Shown here: positions 33,221 to 42,745 of the stretch, piece by piece
Position numbering within the stretch: the first letter of the stretch is position 1
Layout: the number at the start of each line of letters is the position of its first letter
DNA from: Smallanthus sonchifolius
Lineage: Eukaryota; Streptophyta; Magnoliopsida; Asterales; Asteraceae
Assembly: GCA_023525975.1 (NCBI GenBank)
Contig: CM042032.1
Coordinates: 72,066,260 to 72,130,259, forward strand
DNA: 64,000 nucleotides
Direction: 5' to 3'
Notes under the pieces: generated by a model
The model's database searches: none
Told to the model about the DNA's origin: nothing
The model's input: the letters and a program-made list of their open reading frames with translations, nothing else
Made by a program: the position numbers and the translations under genes

Positions 33221-33223
<3 letters not shown>
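32116..33223. mobile_element. Foldback element 2 (1,108 bp)
   Basis: The outer ends are GGGGAGGTTT and AATCATCCCC. The two arms, roughly 300 bp each with small gaps, are inverted copies: AAGTGCAATTTG against CAAATTGCACTT outside, AAAACAAAATCGAC against GTCGATTTTGTTTT inside. The loop has repeated AGCACAATT-type phrases. Both sides are (TA)n; the right flank continues into (TG)n. A fragment of the same arm recurs near 57966-58055. Confidence 0.88.

Positions 33224-33319
<96 letters not shown>
33224..33319. repeat. (TA)n(TG)n(TA)n microsatellite
   Basis: About 55 bases of TA repeats, then about 24 of TG, then about 12 of TA fill the gap between foldback elements 2 and 3. ORFs reading Ile-Tyr or Thr-His repeats are artefacts of this tract. 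Confidence 0.95.
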
Positions 33320-33704
33320 GGGGCATGTTCTTTTGAGAACCAACTATATGTTGAGAACCGAAAGAACTGCACAAAACGTGTACATATCGCTTTAGTGAAA
33401 AAAGTAAAATTAACAACAATGTTTTATTTATCTCTTCCCACTCTTAGTTTGAGTTTATCTCCTCTCTCCTGAATTTTTTTAAGAAAAGTATAAAAATATG
33501 CATATATGCATTCATTTGTGCATATAGTGTGAGTGCATATATGCATTTAAAAAAACGACTATAAATTCGAGGTCTTTTAAAACCAAACCTTAAACATATT
33601 GAAATGTACATGGATTCTAGTCAATTTATATTATAAATAGAGGAAGAGTTAATGCGGTTCTCACGGTTCTTAACATATTGTTAGTTCTCAAAAGAACATA
33701 CCCC
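33320..33704. mobile_element. Foldback element 3 (385 bp)
   Basis: The ends GGGGCATGTTCTTTTGAGAA and TTCTCAAAAGAACATACCCC are inverted repeats that extend about 40 bp. Both flanks are (TA)n. There is no ORF. Confidence 0.88.
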
Positions 33705-33718
33705 TATATATATATATA

Positions 33719-34158
33719 GTAAAGGGTTATAATGGAAACCCACTTGAGTTGAGAAAACTCTATTTAACTTATGTTTTTTTAGCCTTTTTTATTATTATTT
33801 TCGTCATAAAAAAAAAAAAAAAAAAATGCCGTCGAGTACTTTTTTTTTAAAAAAATCTTGAAAAATTAACGATTTTTTAAATATTGGTCAGCATGACGTC
33901 AGCAGTAACATATGTAACATATGAAAAAATAACAAAAATTCACGTTTTACATACGTAACAAAATTCAACGATTTTATAAAAAAAACCACTCGGCGCTTTT
34001 TTGATTTTTTTTGCCAAAGGTTATAAAATTAGATATAGAATATATCTAAAAAAATTTAATTTTTTTTTTAAATTTCATAATTTTTAGCTGTTACATACGT
34101 TAATAGAGAGTTTTCATAGTTTTTTCAACTCAATGGGTTTTCTCCATATACTTACCCT
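33719..34158. mobile_element. Foldback element 4 (440 bp)
   Basis: The left end, AGTAAAGGGTTATAATGG then AAACCCACTTGAGTTGA, pairs with the right end TCAACTCAATGGGTTTT then CTCCATATACTTACCCT. Both sides are flanked by (TA)n. The interior is oligo-A/T rich and non-coding. Confidence 0.8.
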
Positions 34159-34369
34159 ATATATATATAGGGTTGGGTTAAAATGCTAAGCATTTTTTTA
34201 AGTGATAACCATGATAACTAACATCTAACCAATCACATAATTTATAATTAGTTTTTTATTCTTATAAATAAAGGGTATTTTGCTACATTAACACTCTCAC
34301 TGTTTTAGATAAATTAGTTGTAATTCCTTGATTTTCTATAAAAAAAAACTTGACTTTTTATCCCAAAAG

Positions 34370-34760
34370 CCTTCCTCCATGCGCCTCCATCGACCCACCA
34401 GTGCTACTATCGGCGACTACCTCCTCCGCCACCAAATCCATCCACCGCCACTACCGATTCTCAGATCGGTGGTTTCCTTACCTTCCACAACCGTCTCATC
34501 TTCTTTATCATGACCAAGGATTTATAACTATCACATCTCCACAGCAACCTCCAACCTCCAAATTGCCATCTTATGCCGGACATCTAGAACTAATCCCATT
34601 TTCCGGCAAATGCGGCGTTGTGCAACTGCCGCTCCTGCGACGGTGGTGACGGGTTCCAAAGCTACAACGACGGTGGCCACATAGGGGTTTGGGGGAGATC
34701 CGGCGACGACGGTGGAATTTGAACGAGCTCCGTCGAGAAAAACTAGGGTTCCGGCCACTG
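34370..34760. other. Captured GC-richer fragment of unknown origin
   Basis: The composition contrasts sharply with the AT-rich surroundings. On either strand it reads as Pro/Arg/Gly-rich open frames without a recognisable domain. It could be a 5' untranslated or N-terminal exon of a host gene. The CGACGGTGG motif occurs several times. Confidence 0.4.
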
Positions 34761-34852
34761 TTACATATATGTATTACACTCATGTATTAATGTTAAGTTT
34801 ACTCTTTAAAGTTTGAACTTAAATGGTTCTAATGAACTAGAATTTAAAAACA

Positions 34853-35370
34853 TGGATGTTGAGCCAGGAGTCAGTGGCTTTGGTGTTAGCTGATAATGGA
34901 TTCAATGTGTGGATTTTGAGTTTGCAAGGAACCAAGTATAGTCGTGGACATGCGTACCTCAAGCCCATAGATGAGGTTAGTTTTGTTTTTTCTTACACAA
35001 CTTTGAGACTTGATCTAATTCATATGGTATTCTGTTAATTTGTAGGAATATTGAGATTGAACATGGGATGATTTAGCAGCAAATGATATTCCATCTAAAT
35101 TCCGATATGTTCACGAGTTCAATCAAAGAGGGTAAGATTTGTGAGTTGTCACTTTTTTGCACGCGTATTTCTTATTTGTTCACACGGGTCTTTGTTTATG
35201 TGATCAGGGATGTTGTGACCAAGTTTCTCAAGAAAATCTGTGCGAGACCAGGCGTTGATTGTACCAACTTGTTGAACTCATAAACATTGTTTTTTGGTCT
35301 CCTAAACATTGAGATTGTAGAACTAAAACTCAAATCTTGTCTGGGTTTAGGCAAAAATTGTTGCTTATAG
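34853..35370 (+). pseudogene. Captured fragments of a plant triacylglycerol (acid) lipase gene
   Basis: The first exon piece reads MLSQESVALVLADNGFNVWI and GTKYSRGHAYL, close to the family signature LADNGFDVWIANTRGTKYSRGH. A GT-starting intron follows near 34976, and an AG at 35045 opens the next exon, E-Y-stop-D-stop-TWDDLAANDIP. There the family has YWDWTWDDL, so two TGG codons have become TGA. A third piece (35209-35285) reads DVVTKFLKKICARPGVDCTN. A trace of TGKNCCL near 35355 matches the later Cys-containing part of these enzymes. The catalytic Ser region is absent. The lipases hydrolyse ester bonds of neutral lipids; this copy is not functional. Confidence 0.7.
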
Positions 35371-35941
35371 TTATGTATCAATTGATATATATATTGAATA
35401 ACTTATTTGAAGACACATATGGGTTGTTACGTATATGTATTTAAGTTTAAGCTACTAAATTCACTTTTTCATAAACAGACCACTTGATACATATATGTAT
35501 TACTTATGAGTTAAACGAGATTAACATTACAGACCACTTGATACATATATGTACCAACATAGTTATAGTTAAATCCTAACGTATGGACTGTAAAAACTTG
35601 GATGTGTCAGCTTAAAAAGTATGTTTTACATATATGTATCAATCAGGTTTAATATGATTATAAAATAATGTATTAAATAAACAAACTAAAAAAAACGTGT
35701 GATTACCCAAATGGCAAAATTAAAGTGATTGAGATTTTCAAGGGATTTTATGTGATGAATATTACCAAAATTAAAAATATGGTTTACCAAATATGCCCTT
35801 TTACATTAAAATTAAATACTTTTAATATCTTCATAATTATAGATTTGTCATTGTATTAAATCTACCATTGATTAACCTTAATCAATGGTTGAGATGCGGT
35901 TAACATGGTTTTCAACTAAAATTTGGTTATCATTTGAACCA

Positions 35942-35944
<3 letters not shown>

Positions 35945-35999
<55 letters not shown>

Positions 36000-36429
36000 A
36001 AGGTTTTTCATGCCACGTGTCGCCTCCATATTTATTCTCACCATTTTTTTCTCGCCTCTCTCTCTTATTAAATACATCTTTATTTTCTAATAATAATACA
36101 TTTTTAAAGAAAATACTAATTATAGTAATAAAACAAATTTATTTTAAATTATCCTTATTATAAGAAACTTTGAAATATAATTATATAAATTTTATTTTGA
36201 ATCAAATAGTAAATGAAAGTTAAATTACATTACATAGTAATTAACGTATTTTTGAAACCCAATTATATATTAATTTTTACATATTTTTAATTTTGTTTTT
36301 TATTCTTAATATATGTAATACATTTTTACACCTGTAAAATATATACATAAAGATTTAAGAATTTTATATATTGATATTTTTTAACACGTGTTATATATGT
36401 ATATATATATATAAATATATATATATATA
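35945..36429. other. (TA)n tract and Helitron-like 5' segment
   Basis: After about 52 bases of TA, the sequence TAATAAAGGTTTTTCATGCC, then ACGTGTCGCCTCC and a TTTTTTTCTCGCC phrase, runs parallel to the start of the Helitron at 30617. No 3' hairpin-CTAG end was found; it stops near ACACGTG at 36386 and another (TA)n. A truncated Helitron is likely but not proven. Confidence 0.45.
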
Positions 36430-36908
36430 GTGTGAGATTTCGCTAAAAAGTCAAAAAAGTGTAAAAAGTCATTTAAAACGCTCATAACCGGCTCATACGA
36501 ACTCCGATTTTACTCATTTCGGCGGCGTTGAAACCGTCTCGTCGAACTCTATGATCTTAGCTTATAGGGTTTAGATTTTAGGGTTTGGTTTTTTGCCTTA
36601 CGGGTTTAGCTTTTAGTATTTAGGCTTTGAGGAGGTAGGGGTGGGGGTTTTAGGTTTTTGGGGGTGGGGTGGAGGGTTAGGTTTTTGGGGGGGTTGGATA
36701 GAAGGTTTAGGCTTTGGGGGGATGGTGGTGTTTTTAGACGACTTTTTCGACTTTTTAGGGTTTTTTTGCTAGGATTTAGGTTTTTAGGGGTGGTGGTGGG
36801 GGGTTTTAGGTTTTTCGGGGTGGGGTGGGGGTTTTAGGATTTTGGGGGTTGGTGGTGGGGTTTTTAAAATACTTTTTACATTTTTTAGACTTTGTAGAAT
36901 AACCCTCT

Positions 36909-36910
<2 letters not shown>
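36430..36910. mobile_element. Foldback element 7 with G-rich telomere-like interior
   Basis: The ends (AAAAAGTGTAAAAAGTCATTT against its counterpart AAATACTTTTTACATTTTTT) form inverted repeats of about 45 bp. The interior (36570-36890) is G-rich with many TTTAGG-like hexamers and GGGGTGGGGG-type runs. Its left arm is homologous to the right arm of element 8 in inverse orientation. It is flanked by (TA)n on both sides. Confidence 0.75.
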
Positions 36911-36973
<63 letters not shown>

Positions 36974-37494
36974 GGGAAGGTTTCACTAATAAGTAGTTTT
37001 TCGCTAATAAATACTAAAAAGTGGGTCAAACGAACTTTGATTGAGCTTATTCCAATGACGTTGGAACCGTTTTATCGAACCCTAACCCGCCCCTAAAAAC
37101 CTAAACCCCCCTCCGCCCGCACCTCCAAAAACCTAAACCCCCCCTTCAACCCCACCCCGAAAAGTATCCCCCACCCCCCAAAATTCTAAACACCCCCCAC
37201 CTCACCCCCCCAAACCTAAACCCACCCCCACCCACCCCCCCCCACACCCTCCCTCAAAATACCTAAATCCTAAAATCTAAACCTTAAAAGCTAAACCCTA
37301 AGGCTAAAACCCTAAAATTCAACTCTAAAATCTAAACCTTAAAAGCTAAAGCCTAAAAGTTAAGATGGTAGAGTTCGACGAGACGGTTCCAACGCTGCTG
37401 AAATGAGTTCAATCGGGGTTCATTTGATATCGTTTCTTATGTTTTTGTCATTTCTTATGTTTTTTAGTGAAAAACCATTTTTTATTTGAACCTC
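36974..37494. mobile_element. Foldback element 8 with C-rich telomere-like interior
   Basis: The left arm (36974-37087) and right arm (37373-37494) are inverted repeats of about 115 bp, including GTTGGAACCGTTTTATCGAA against TTCGACGAGACGGTTCCAAC. The interior (37088-37350) is C-rich with CCCTAAA and CCTAAACC phrases, the mirror of element 7. It is flanked by (TA)n. Confidence 0.82.
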
Positions 37495-38150
37495 ATATAT
37501 ATATATATATATATATTAATATATATTGAACTTTTAGGTGTTCTCATTTTGGCCATTAAAGTTCAAGTTTTCTGATTTTGGCCATAAAAGTTCAAGTTTT
37601 CCTTTCAATTTTTTTTATTTTATTTTATTATTTCGGTTTTAGGTTTTCCTTTTATTAACATTATATTTATCGTTTCATCTTCGTTTGTGTTCGTGCTTTT
37701 CGACGCTCGCTTTTAAAACGGAGTACGCTTTGAGGTTTTATAGCGGAGTGATGGTTAATTTTATTAAACGGAGTACACCTTCGGGTTACACGGCGGAGTG
37801 ACACTCACTTTTACGACTGAGTACGCTTTATGTTACGTCAGAGTATTAGCCATTACGATGTATATTTTTTCTTTTTTATTGTATTTTGATATACGGGATC
37901 GTTCCGCCGCCGCCGGCCCGTGTTCGAGGCTGCGCCCAACCCAAATTTTGTTGTTTTTTTGTTTTTTCCCGTTGTTTTGGGTCTTTTCAGGGTGTAGGCG
38001 TTGTTGTCACTTGAGTTTGCAATCGGGTTTCTTGATTCCTTAGTATCTTACGTCGGAATGGCCGTTGTTGCGACGTGTTTTGGCGTTTTTGTTTTGGTAT
38101 TTGGGATTGTGATGGAATCCCGGCGCAAAGCGCGGAGAAGAAAACCTAGT
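37495..38150 (+). mobile_element. Helitron-like 3' end
   Basis: The right end has CCGGCGC-AAA-GCGCGG (38120-38135), a hairpin with one bulged base. It is followed ten bases later by CTAG before T (38146-38150), the Helitron 3' arrangement. Upstream are three imperfect repeats of about 50 bases (37710-37855) sharing GAGTAC and GCGGAGTG. The 5' end was not identified, so the left limit is arbitrary. Confidence 0.55.
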
Positions 38151-38342
38151 TCTCTCGATTCCACAACCGGAGTTACCTTACATAATTTCTCTGGATATAT
38201 ATATTTTAGCAGATTTTTGTAGCGTGTTAATCAGCTTCTGCTCTAAGATAAACAAAGCACATGTGAACACTTATCTAATTTTAATATAATTATTTAAGTT
38301 AATTATCATAATTGAGTATGCATGCATTCTCATACATACATA

Positions 38343-38544
38343 CAGGGAGGATATAAAGGGCCCGAGGGGGCCCCGCCCCTCCCCCCCCGATTTTTCGCTC
38401 AGAAGTGTTAATATATACGTATTCGGTCAATTTTTCGCTCAGTAGTGTTAATTTATATGTATTCGGCCGAAAATTTTATAGTTCCGGCCCTCTATATGAA
38501 AAAAATTCCCAGCCCCCCGCGAAAATTTTCAAGCTCCGCCACTA
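38343..38544. mobile_element. 202-bp hAT-like MITE with perfect 8-bp target duplication
   Basis: It is flanked by CATACATA at 38335-38342 and 38545-38552. The ends CAGGGAGGA and TCCGCCACTA are imperfect inverted repeats. Inside, a direct repeat of about 45 bases starts TTTTTCGCTCAG at 38393 and 38431. Part of the interior is a run of C. It lies about 320 bases upstream of the MYB start codon, in its promoter region. Confidence 0.8.
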
Positions 38545-38797
38545 CATACATACAAACAACATACTTGACATTTGTAACATATATGGAAATTGGAACCTAT
38601 GAGATATTAAAACCACACCGCTACGTGTCTATGCATGAATGATCATGCATGGAGCCATGGATGCTTGTTTAATAAACATTAATTTTAATTATTAACATAA
38701 TGATAACCAAGTTAGGTAAAAAGATTTTGAGTTCGATTAATGTTAATAGAAACCCTTAATTATTAACCGCTAAGTAGCCATCTTAATTAGCCTTCTC

Positions 38798-38806
38798 CTA
38801 TAAAAT
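38798..38806 (+). promoter_or_regulatory. Putative TATA box of the MYB gene
   Basis: CTATAAAATCC lies about 60 bases before the start codon, a normal distance for a short plant leader. No other TATA-like element is as well placed. Confidence 0.6.
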
Positions 38807-38862
38807 CCATTTCGGCTTTCATTATCTTTTATCAATAATTCTCCTTCTTCCTTCATCAAAAA

Positions 38863-40379
38863 ATGGAGAAAAGATCATCTTCTTCTTCTGAACAAGATGT
38901 TGAGGTCAGAAAAGGACCATGGACGATGGAAGAAGACTTGATCTTGATCAACTACATCGCGGATCACGGCGAAGGTGTTTGGAACACTCTCGTCAAATCT
39001 GCAGGTGTTAATTAATTATTTTTTTTAAATATTATCAAGATTCTATAGTTAACCCTAATTTTAATTATCTTGTTGATTAGGTCTTAAAAGAACAGGAAAG
39101 AGTTGCAGGCTTCGATGGCTGAATTATCTTCGACCCGATGTGCGAAGGGGTAATATTACACCGGAAGAACAGCTCTTGATTATGGAGCTTCATGCCAAAT
39201 GGGGTAACCGGTTAGTAATTAGTTATATTTTTATTTATTACAAGAACACCTACTTCTTGATTGTAATTATTATTTTTAATTACATGGAGTTTTCTATATA
39301 TATTGCAAGATTTACTAACTTTTTTTAACAAAAAAAAATTCAAAATTTAGATTATATTTCGTATTTATTTGTATGATACTAGATCTACTTTTGTGATTTT
39401 GTTTATTTTTTAAACTATTGTTAAAACTAAACATAATTGATCTCCCAATATTCAACTCATAACATTTGGAAATCAAAAGGGAATTTGTTGATCCCAATTT
39501 GCTGGAGCCTCCTTTAAATACATGTGATCCAACATCAAGTACTTTGATTTTGAACCATTGAACATGAAGATCTATTATATTTTTCAACATGTGACATGTG
39601 CTAGAAATTGTAAAAACTGTGGTTAGTCTTTGTTTTTATTTAAAGGGGCAATTACATATATCCCTCTAAAAACTTAATTAATTACATATATACCTAGCTT
39701 AAAATTTTATTTACGTATATCACATTCATTAATTACATATATACTCAATTGGATGATGGAATCGATCAGAAGCGACACTGGATGTAGGAATTGATCGAAA
39801 ATGGGAATCAGAAGGTTAGGGTTTGGATCAATAGTATAAAAATAGTCGTATTTCTTTTAAGGTTAAAAAGCTAATTTTATAAAAGATGGGAAATATATGT
39901 AATTTAAGTTTTCGGTTGGATATATATGTAATTAGGGTTGAAAAAAGTGGAATATATGTAGTTCTACCTTATTTAAAATTCTGCAGTTAGTTACAAAATA
40001 AAGATATTTCACCATCAGATCCATGTCAAATATGTTGCGAAAGTTCACAGTTTCTTTTTTGAATCTAAATAGGTGGTCGAAAATTGCAAAACATCTTTCT
40101 GGAAGAACAGATAATGAGATAAAGAATTACTGGAGGACAAGAATTCAAAAGCATGTGAAGCAAACCGATAGTTTCAATGGACAAACGTCATCAGGACAGA
40201 ATAGCCAAGTGAACACGATTCCCGTACAAACATGCAATGTTGTGAATCCAATGGAGTTATCATATTATCCTCCATGCCAAAACACTATGGGCATTTCAAG
40301 TTCATTCTCCACCGGGACAAATGAGAGCACATGGAGTATGGAAGATTTATGGTCATTGCAACTATTAAATCACGACTAA
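38863..40379 (+). CDS. MYB21-like: R2R3-MYB transcription factor, MYB21/24/57-MYB305 group (three exons)
   Basis: Exons are 38863-39004, 39081-39210 and 40073-40379. They join to 579 bases, exactly 193 codons with the stop. Introns (76 and 862 bases) have GT-AG ends. The 192-residue product has R2 (RKGPWTMEEDLILINYI ... TGKSCRLRWLNYLRPDV) with its three helix Trp residues. R3 (RRGNITPEEQLLIMELHAKW then WSKIAKHLSGRTDNEIKNYW) has the usual later Trp residues. The two introns fall at the standard plant R2R3-MYB positions. The C-terminal WSMEDLWSLQLLNHD is the subgroup 19 motif of MYB21, MYB24, MYB57 and snapdragon MYB305/340. These nuclear activators act in jasmonate-dependent stamen, petal and nectary development; a similar role here is inferred. 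No lesion is visible. It is the only intact host gene in the window. Confidence 0.95.
39645..39968. mobile_element. 324-bp MITE in intron 2 of the MYB gene
   Basis: It is flanked by the 9-base direct repeat TTATTTAAA at 39636-39644 and 39969-39977. The ends GGGGCAATTACATATAT and its counterpart ATATATGTAGTTCTACC are imperfect inverted repeats. A 9-bp duplication points to a Mutator-like origin. Several ATTACATATAT repeats lie inside. It does not touch the splice sites. Confidence 0.7.
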
Positions 40380-41108
40380 AGTATACTAACTGCTAAGTAA
40401 ATATCATGATTCGTGTACTTAAGTCTAAAACTAAATTTAAGTTTAATATTTTGCTGTTAATTTGTGTAGGTGTGAGTCTTGAACGAGGTCGTTACATTCA
40501 TATATATGTTTGATAACCTTAACATATGATCTATTTATTAATTAATGATTTTCAATTGTATTGATCGATCATCACGTAAATTCACTACTCTCACTTGTCA
40601 CTGGTAAGATTGGCTACGGCCACTTCATTGCCCTGGCCTCTATTACTTATCTATATCTATACTACTATATATATAAAGCATATTGGGTAGATAAAATGGT
40701 AATTTTTTCCAATTTTAAGACACCATATTAAATAACACTTGTTAAACACAATGTACAAGTATATCAAAATCTAATCCTTTAAAGCTAAACAAAATGTTTT
40801 TTTTTTTTTTACTTTTTAGCTTAGCCCACATTAGTGGTTTACCCAACCTAATCATAAAGCAAACCACTATAAATAGATAAGTCTCCTTACTTGAGAAAAT
40901 TGAACCACGTGTTCCATGTCCTTTTTGGCTAGATTGGGTAAACAACAAATATTTTTTTAGTGCTAAAATTGGATATTTAATTGAGGTTTGAATCTTGATT
41001 GAAAAAAGTTCGGCCTGAAATCATTCCGGTTGTAAACTTGCGGACTTGGATTGGCTTGGTTTGTAAACAAGCTGATCCCGAGTTAGGCTTGGCTCGACTC
41101 GTGAGCTT
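40380..41108. other. Region downstream of the MYB gene with a Helitron-like 5' end
   Basis: The MYB 3' untranslated region probably ends before about 40650. At 40656, TCTATACTACTATATATATA following an A looks like a Helitron 5' terminus, but no hairpin-CTAG end was found. No coding sequence is seen. Confidence 0.4.
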
Positions 41109-41142
41109 GTGAGTCAGGTTTGATTATAATAATAATGATGAT

Positions 41143-41186
<44 letters not shown>

Positions 41187-41844
41187 CCAAATATAATCAG
41201 TGTTTAAAGCAGCTCGGGTTAGATTACGCTCTCGAAAAGAGCCTCGGTAACACCCGTGCGCTTTGTACGAGCCAACCCACTATTTATATATTAAACATAT
41301 TGGAAGGACGGGGTGGTATTTTACCCATATTTTAAGACACTTAACAGAGTTAACGATTACTTAACGAAGTAAAATGAGGGTGTTCCGTCCTTCAACTCTC
41401 TAAGCTCCTTTTAAACTTTGGGTTTACTGTCATCCCACATCGAACAGGAGAAAGAAAAAAGCAAATGTTGAGGCTTCATAAATAGAGGTTTTGTTTTTTT
41501 ATCTCCATCTCATATCGATGGCTAGAGAACTTTAGTGGGTGAACCTCCTATAAAGAGGGAGTACCAATTTGTTCTATCTAACATTGCTAAAAAGTTATTT
41601 CGTAAAATTTGCTTACTGGCTAGAGCGGCTCTTCCGGTTCTTAAACAAAAATTTTGGTATTGGTTATGGTTGTGGCTCAAAACCGAACCGTCCTGTCCAC
41701 ACCCTTAAAATCACCAACTAAATATTTACATAGTTATAATAATAATAATAATAATAATACCCAAATATAATCAGTATTTAATGCAGGTCGGGTTAGATTG
41801 CGCTCTCTAAAAGAGACTCGCTGACACCCTCCGTTTTGCGGCTC
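41109..41844. repeat. (TAA)n tract and its duplicated flank
   Basis: (TAA)n at about 41137-41184 is followed by CCCAAATATAATCAGTGTTT and a GGGTTAGATTACGCTCTC segment. The same arrangement, with a shorter (TAA)n, recurs at 41739-41830. The two copies are in direct orientation about 600 bases apart and noticeably diverged. No ORF is convincing. Confidence 0.75.
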
Positions 41845-42745
41845 GCGTATACGACTTGTATAGGACTATAGAAGTCGTATGCGTTATTTAATTATATTTT
41901 AGATATTAAAATTATGTTAATTGACGGTGAAAACACCTTAATTAATCAATACAAATAATCTATTATTCTTATTATTATTGAAGGAAACCGTTAAATGTAC
42001 ATCACTAATAACTATACGAGTCATATAGGCTATACGACTCGTATGGGGTCAGTGATGTCAGATTTTGTCTCATGGCTCGCGCATACGAGTTGTATAGGAC
42101 TATACAAGTCATATGCATTATTTAATTATTTTTTTAAATATTAAAGTTATGTTAATTGACGATGGAAACACCTTAATTAATCAATACTAATAATCGATTA
42201 TCATTTGTACAAACAAAAATCTGGAAAGCTAATGTAAACAGATTTTGAAATTTCGACAAATTTTGGGCTATCGAAATTTGTTCCGATATTTAGTAAAACT
42301 AAATAACCGGAGTTCTTGGATAATCATTGGAAAGTTAAGAATGACATTAATGCAAACTAGTTTTGAAGTCTCTGTGACTTTTCAACTATCAAAACGGTTC
42401 CAACTTTTAATAAAACTAATATTGTAAACTTGATAATGACGTTCATGCACATAAGTTTTGAAATCTTTTCAACTTTTGAGATGTCGAAACGGTTCCAATG
42501 TTTAATAAAAATAAACAATCAGGATGTATTAACATTAATACTAACAAAAGACAAAAAATAAGTTAGAGGAACATTACAATTGTTCATGTTTTCTTGGCAA
42601 TACGAGTGACATACGACTCATACACCTTGTGAAACTAAGAACTATATGAGACGTATAGAATTATACGAGTCATATTGTTCTTGAATTCAGGGCAATATAG
42701 GTGAAATACAACCCGTATTTAAGTATACGGGCCGTATAAGATTTG
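41845..42745. repeat. Diverged direct repeats with ATACGAGT palindromes
   Basis: Two copies of about 130 bases (41845-41975 and 42072-42200) share GACTATA, TTATTTAATTAT and ACACCTTAATTAATCAATAC. Between and after them are inverted pairs such as ATACGAGT (42013) with ACTCGTAT (42036), and several TACGACTC/GAGTCATA sites up to 42725. This looks like the palindrome-bearing part of another decayed LTR, but no ends were found. Confidence 0.6.

Larger units (their letters stand above)
34170..35944. mobile_element. Foldback element 5 (1,775 bp) carrying host gene pieces
   Basis: The left end GGGTTGGGTTAAAATG...GATAACCATGATAACTAACA matches the right end read in reverse complement (GTGTGGTTCAAATGATAACC...AACCATGTTAACCGCA) over about 65 bp. 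Both flanks are (TA)n. Unlike its neighbours it holds non-repeat DNA: a C/G-richer block (34370-34760) and exons of a lipase gene (34853-35370). This is the Pack-type pattern of gene capture by a non-autonomous DNA element. Confidence 0.75.

Noticed and set aside
33167..33472. Ile-Tyr and Thr-His repeat ORFs (also near 32066, 35885, 36842 and 41120)
   Set aside because: They are translations of (TA)n, (TG)n and (TAA)n microsatellites with no protein-like sequence.
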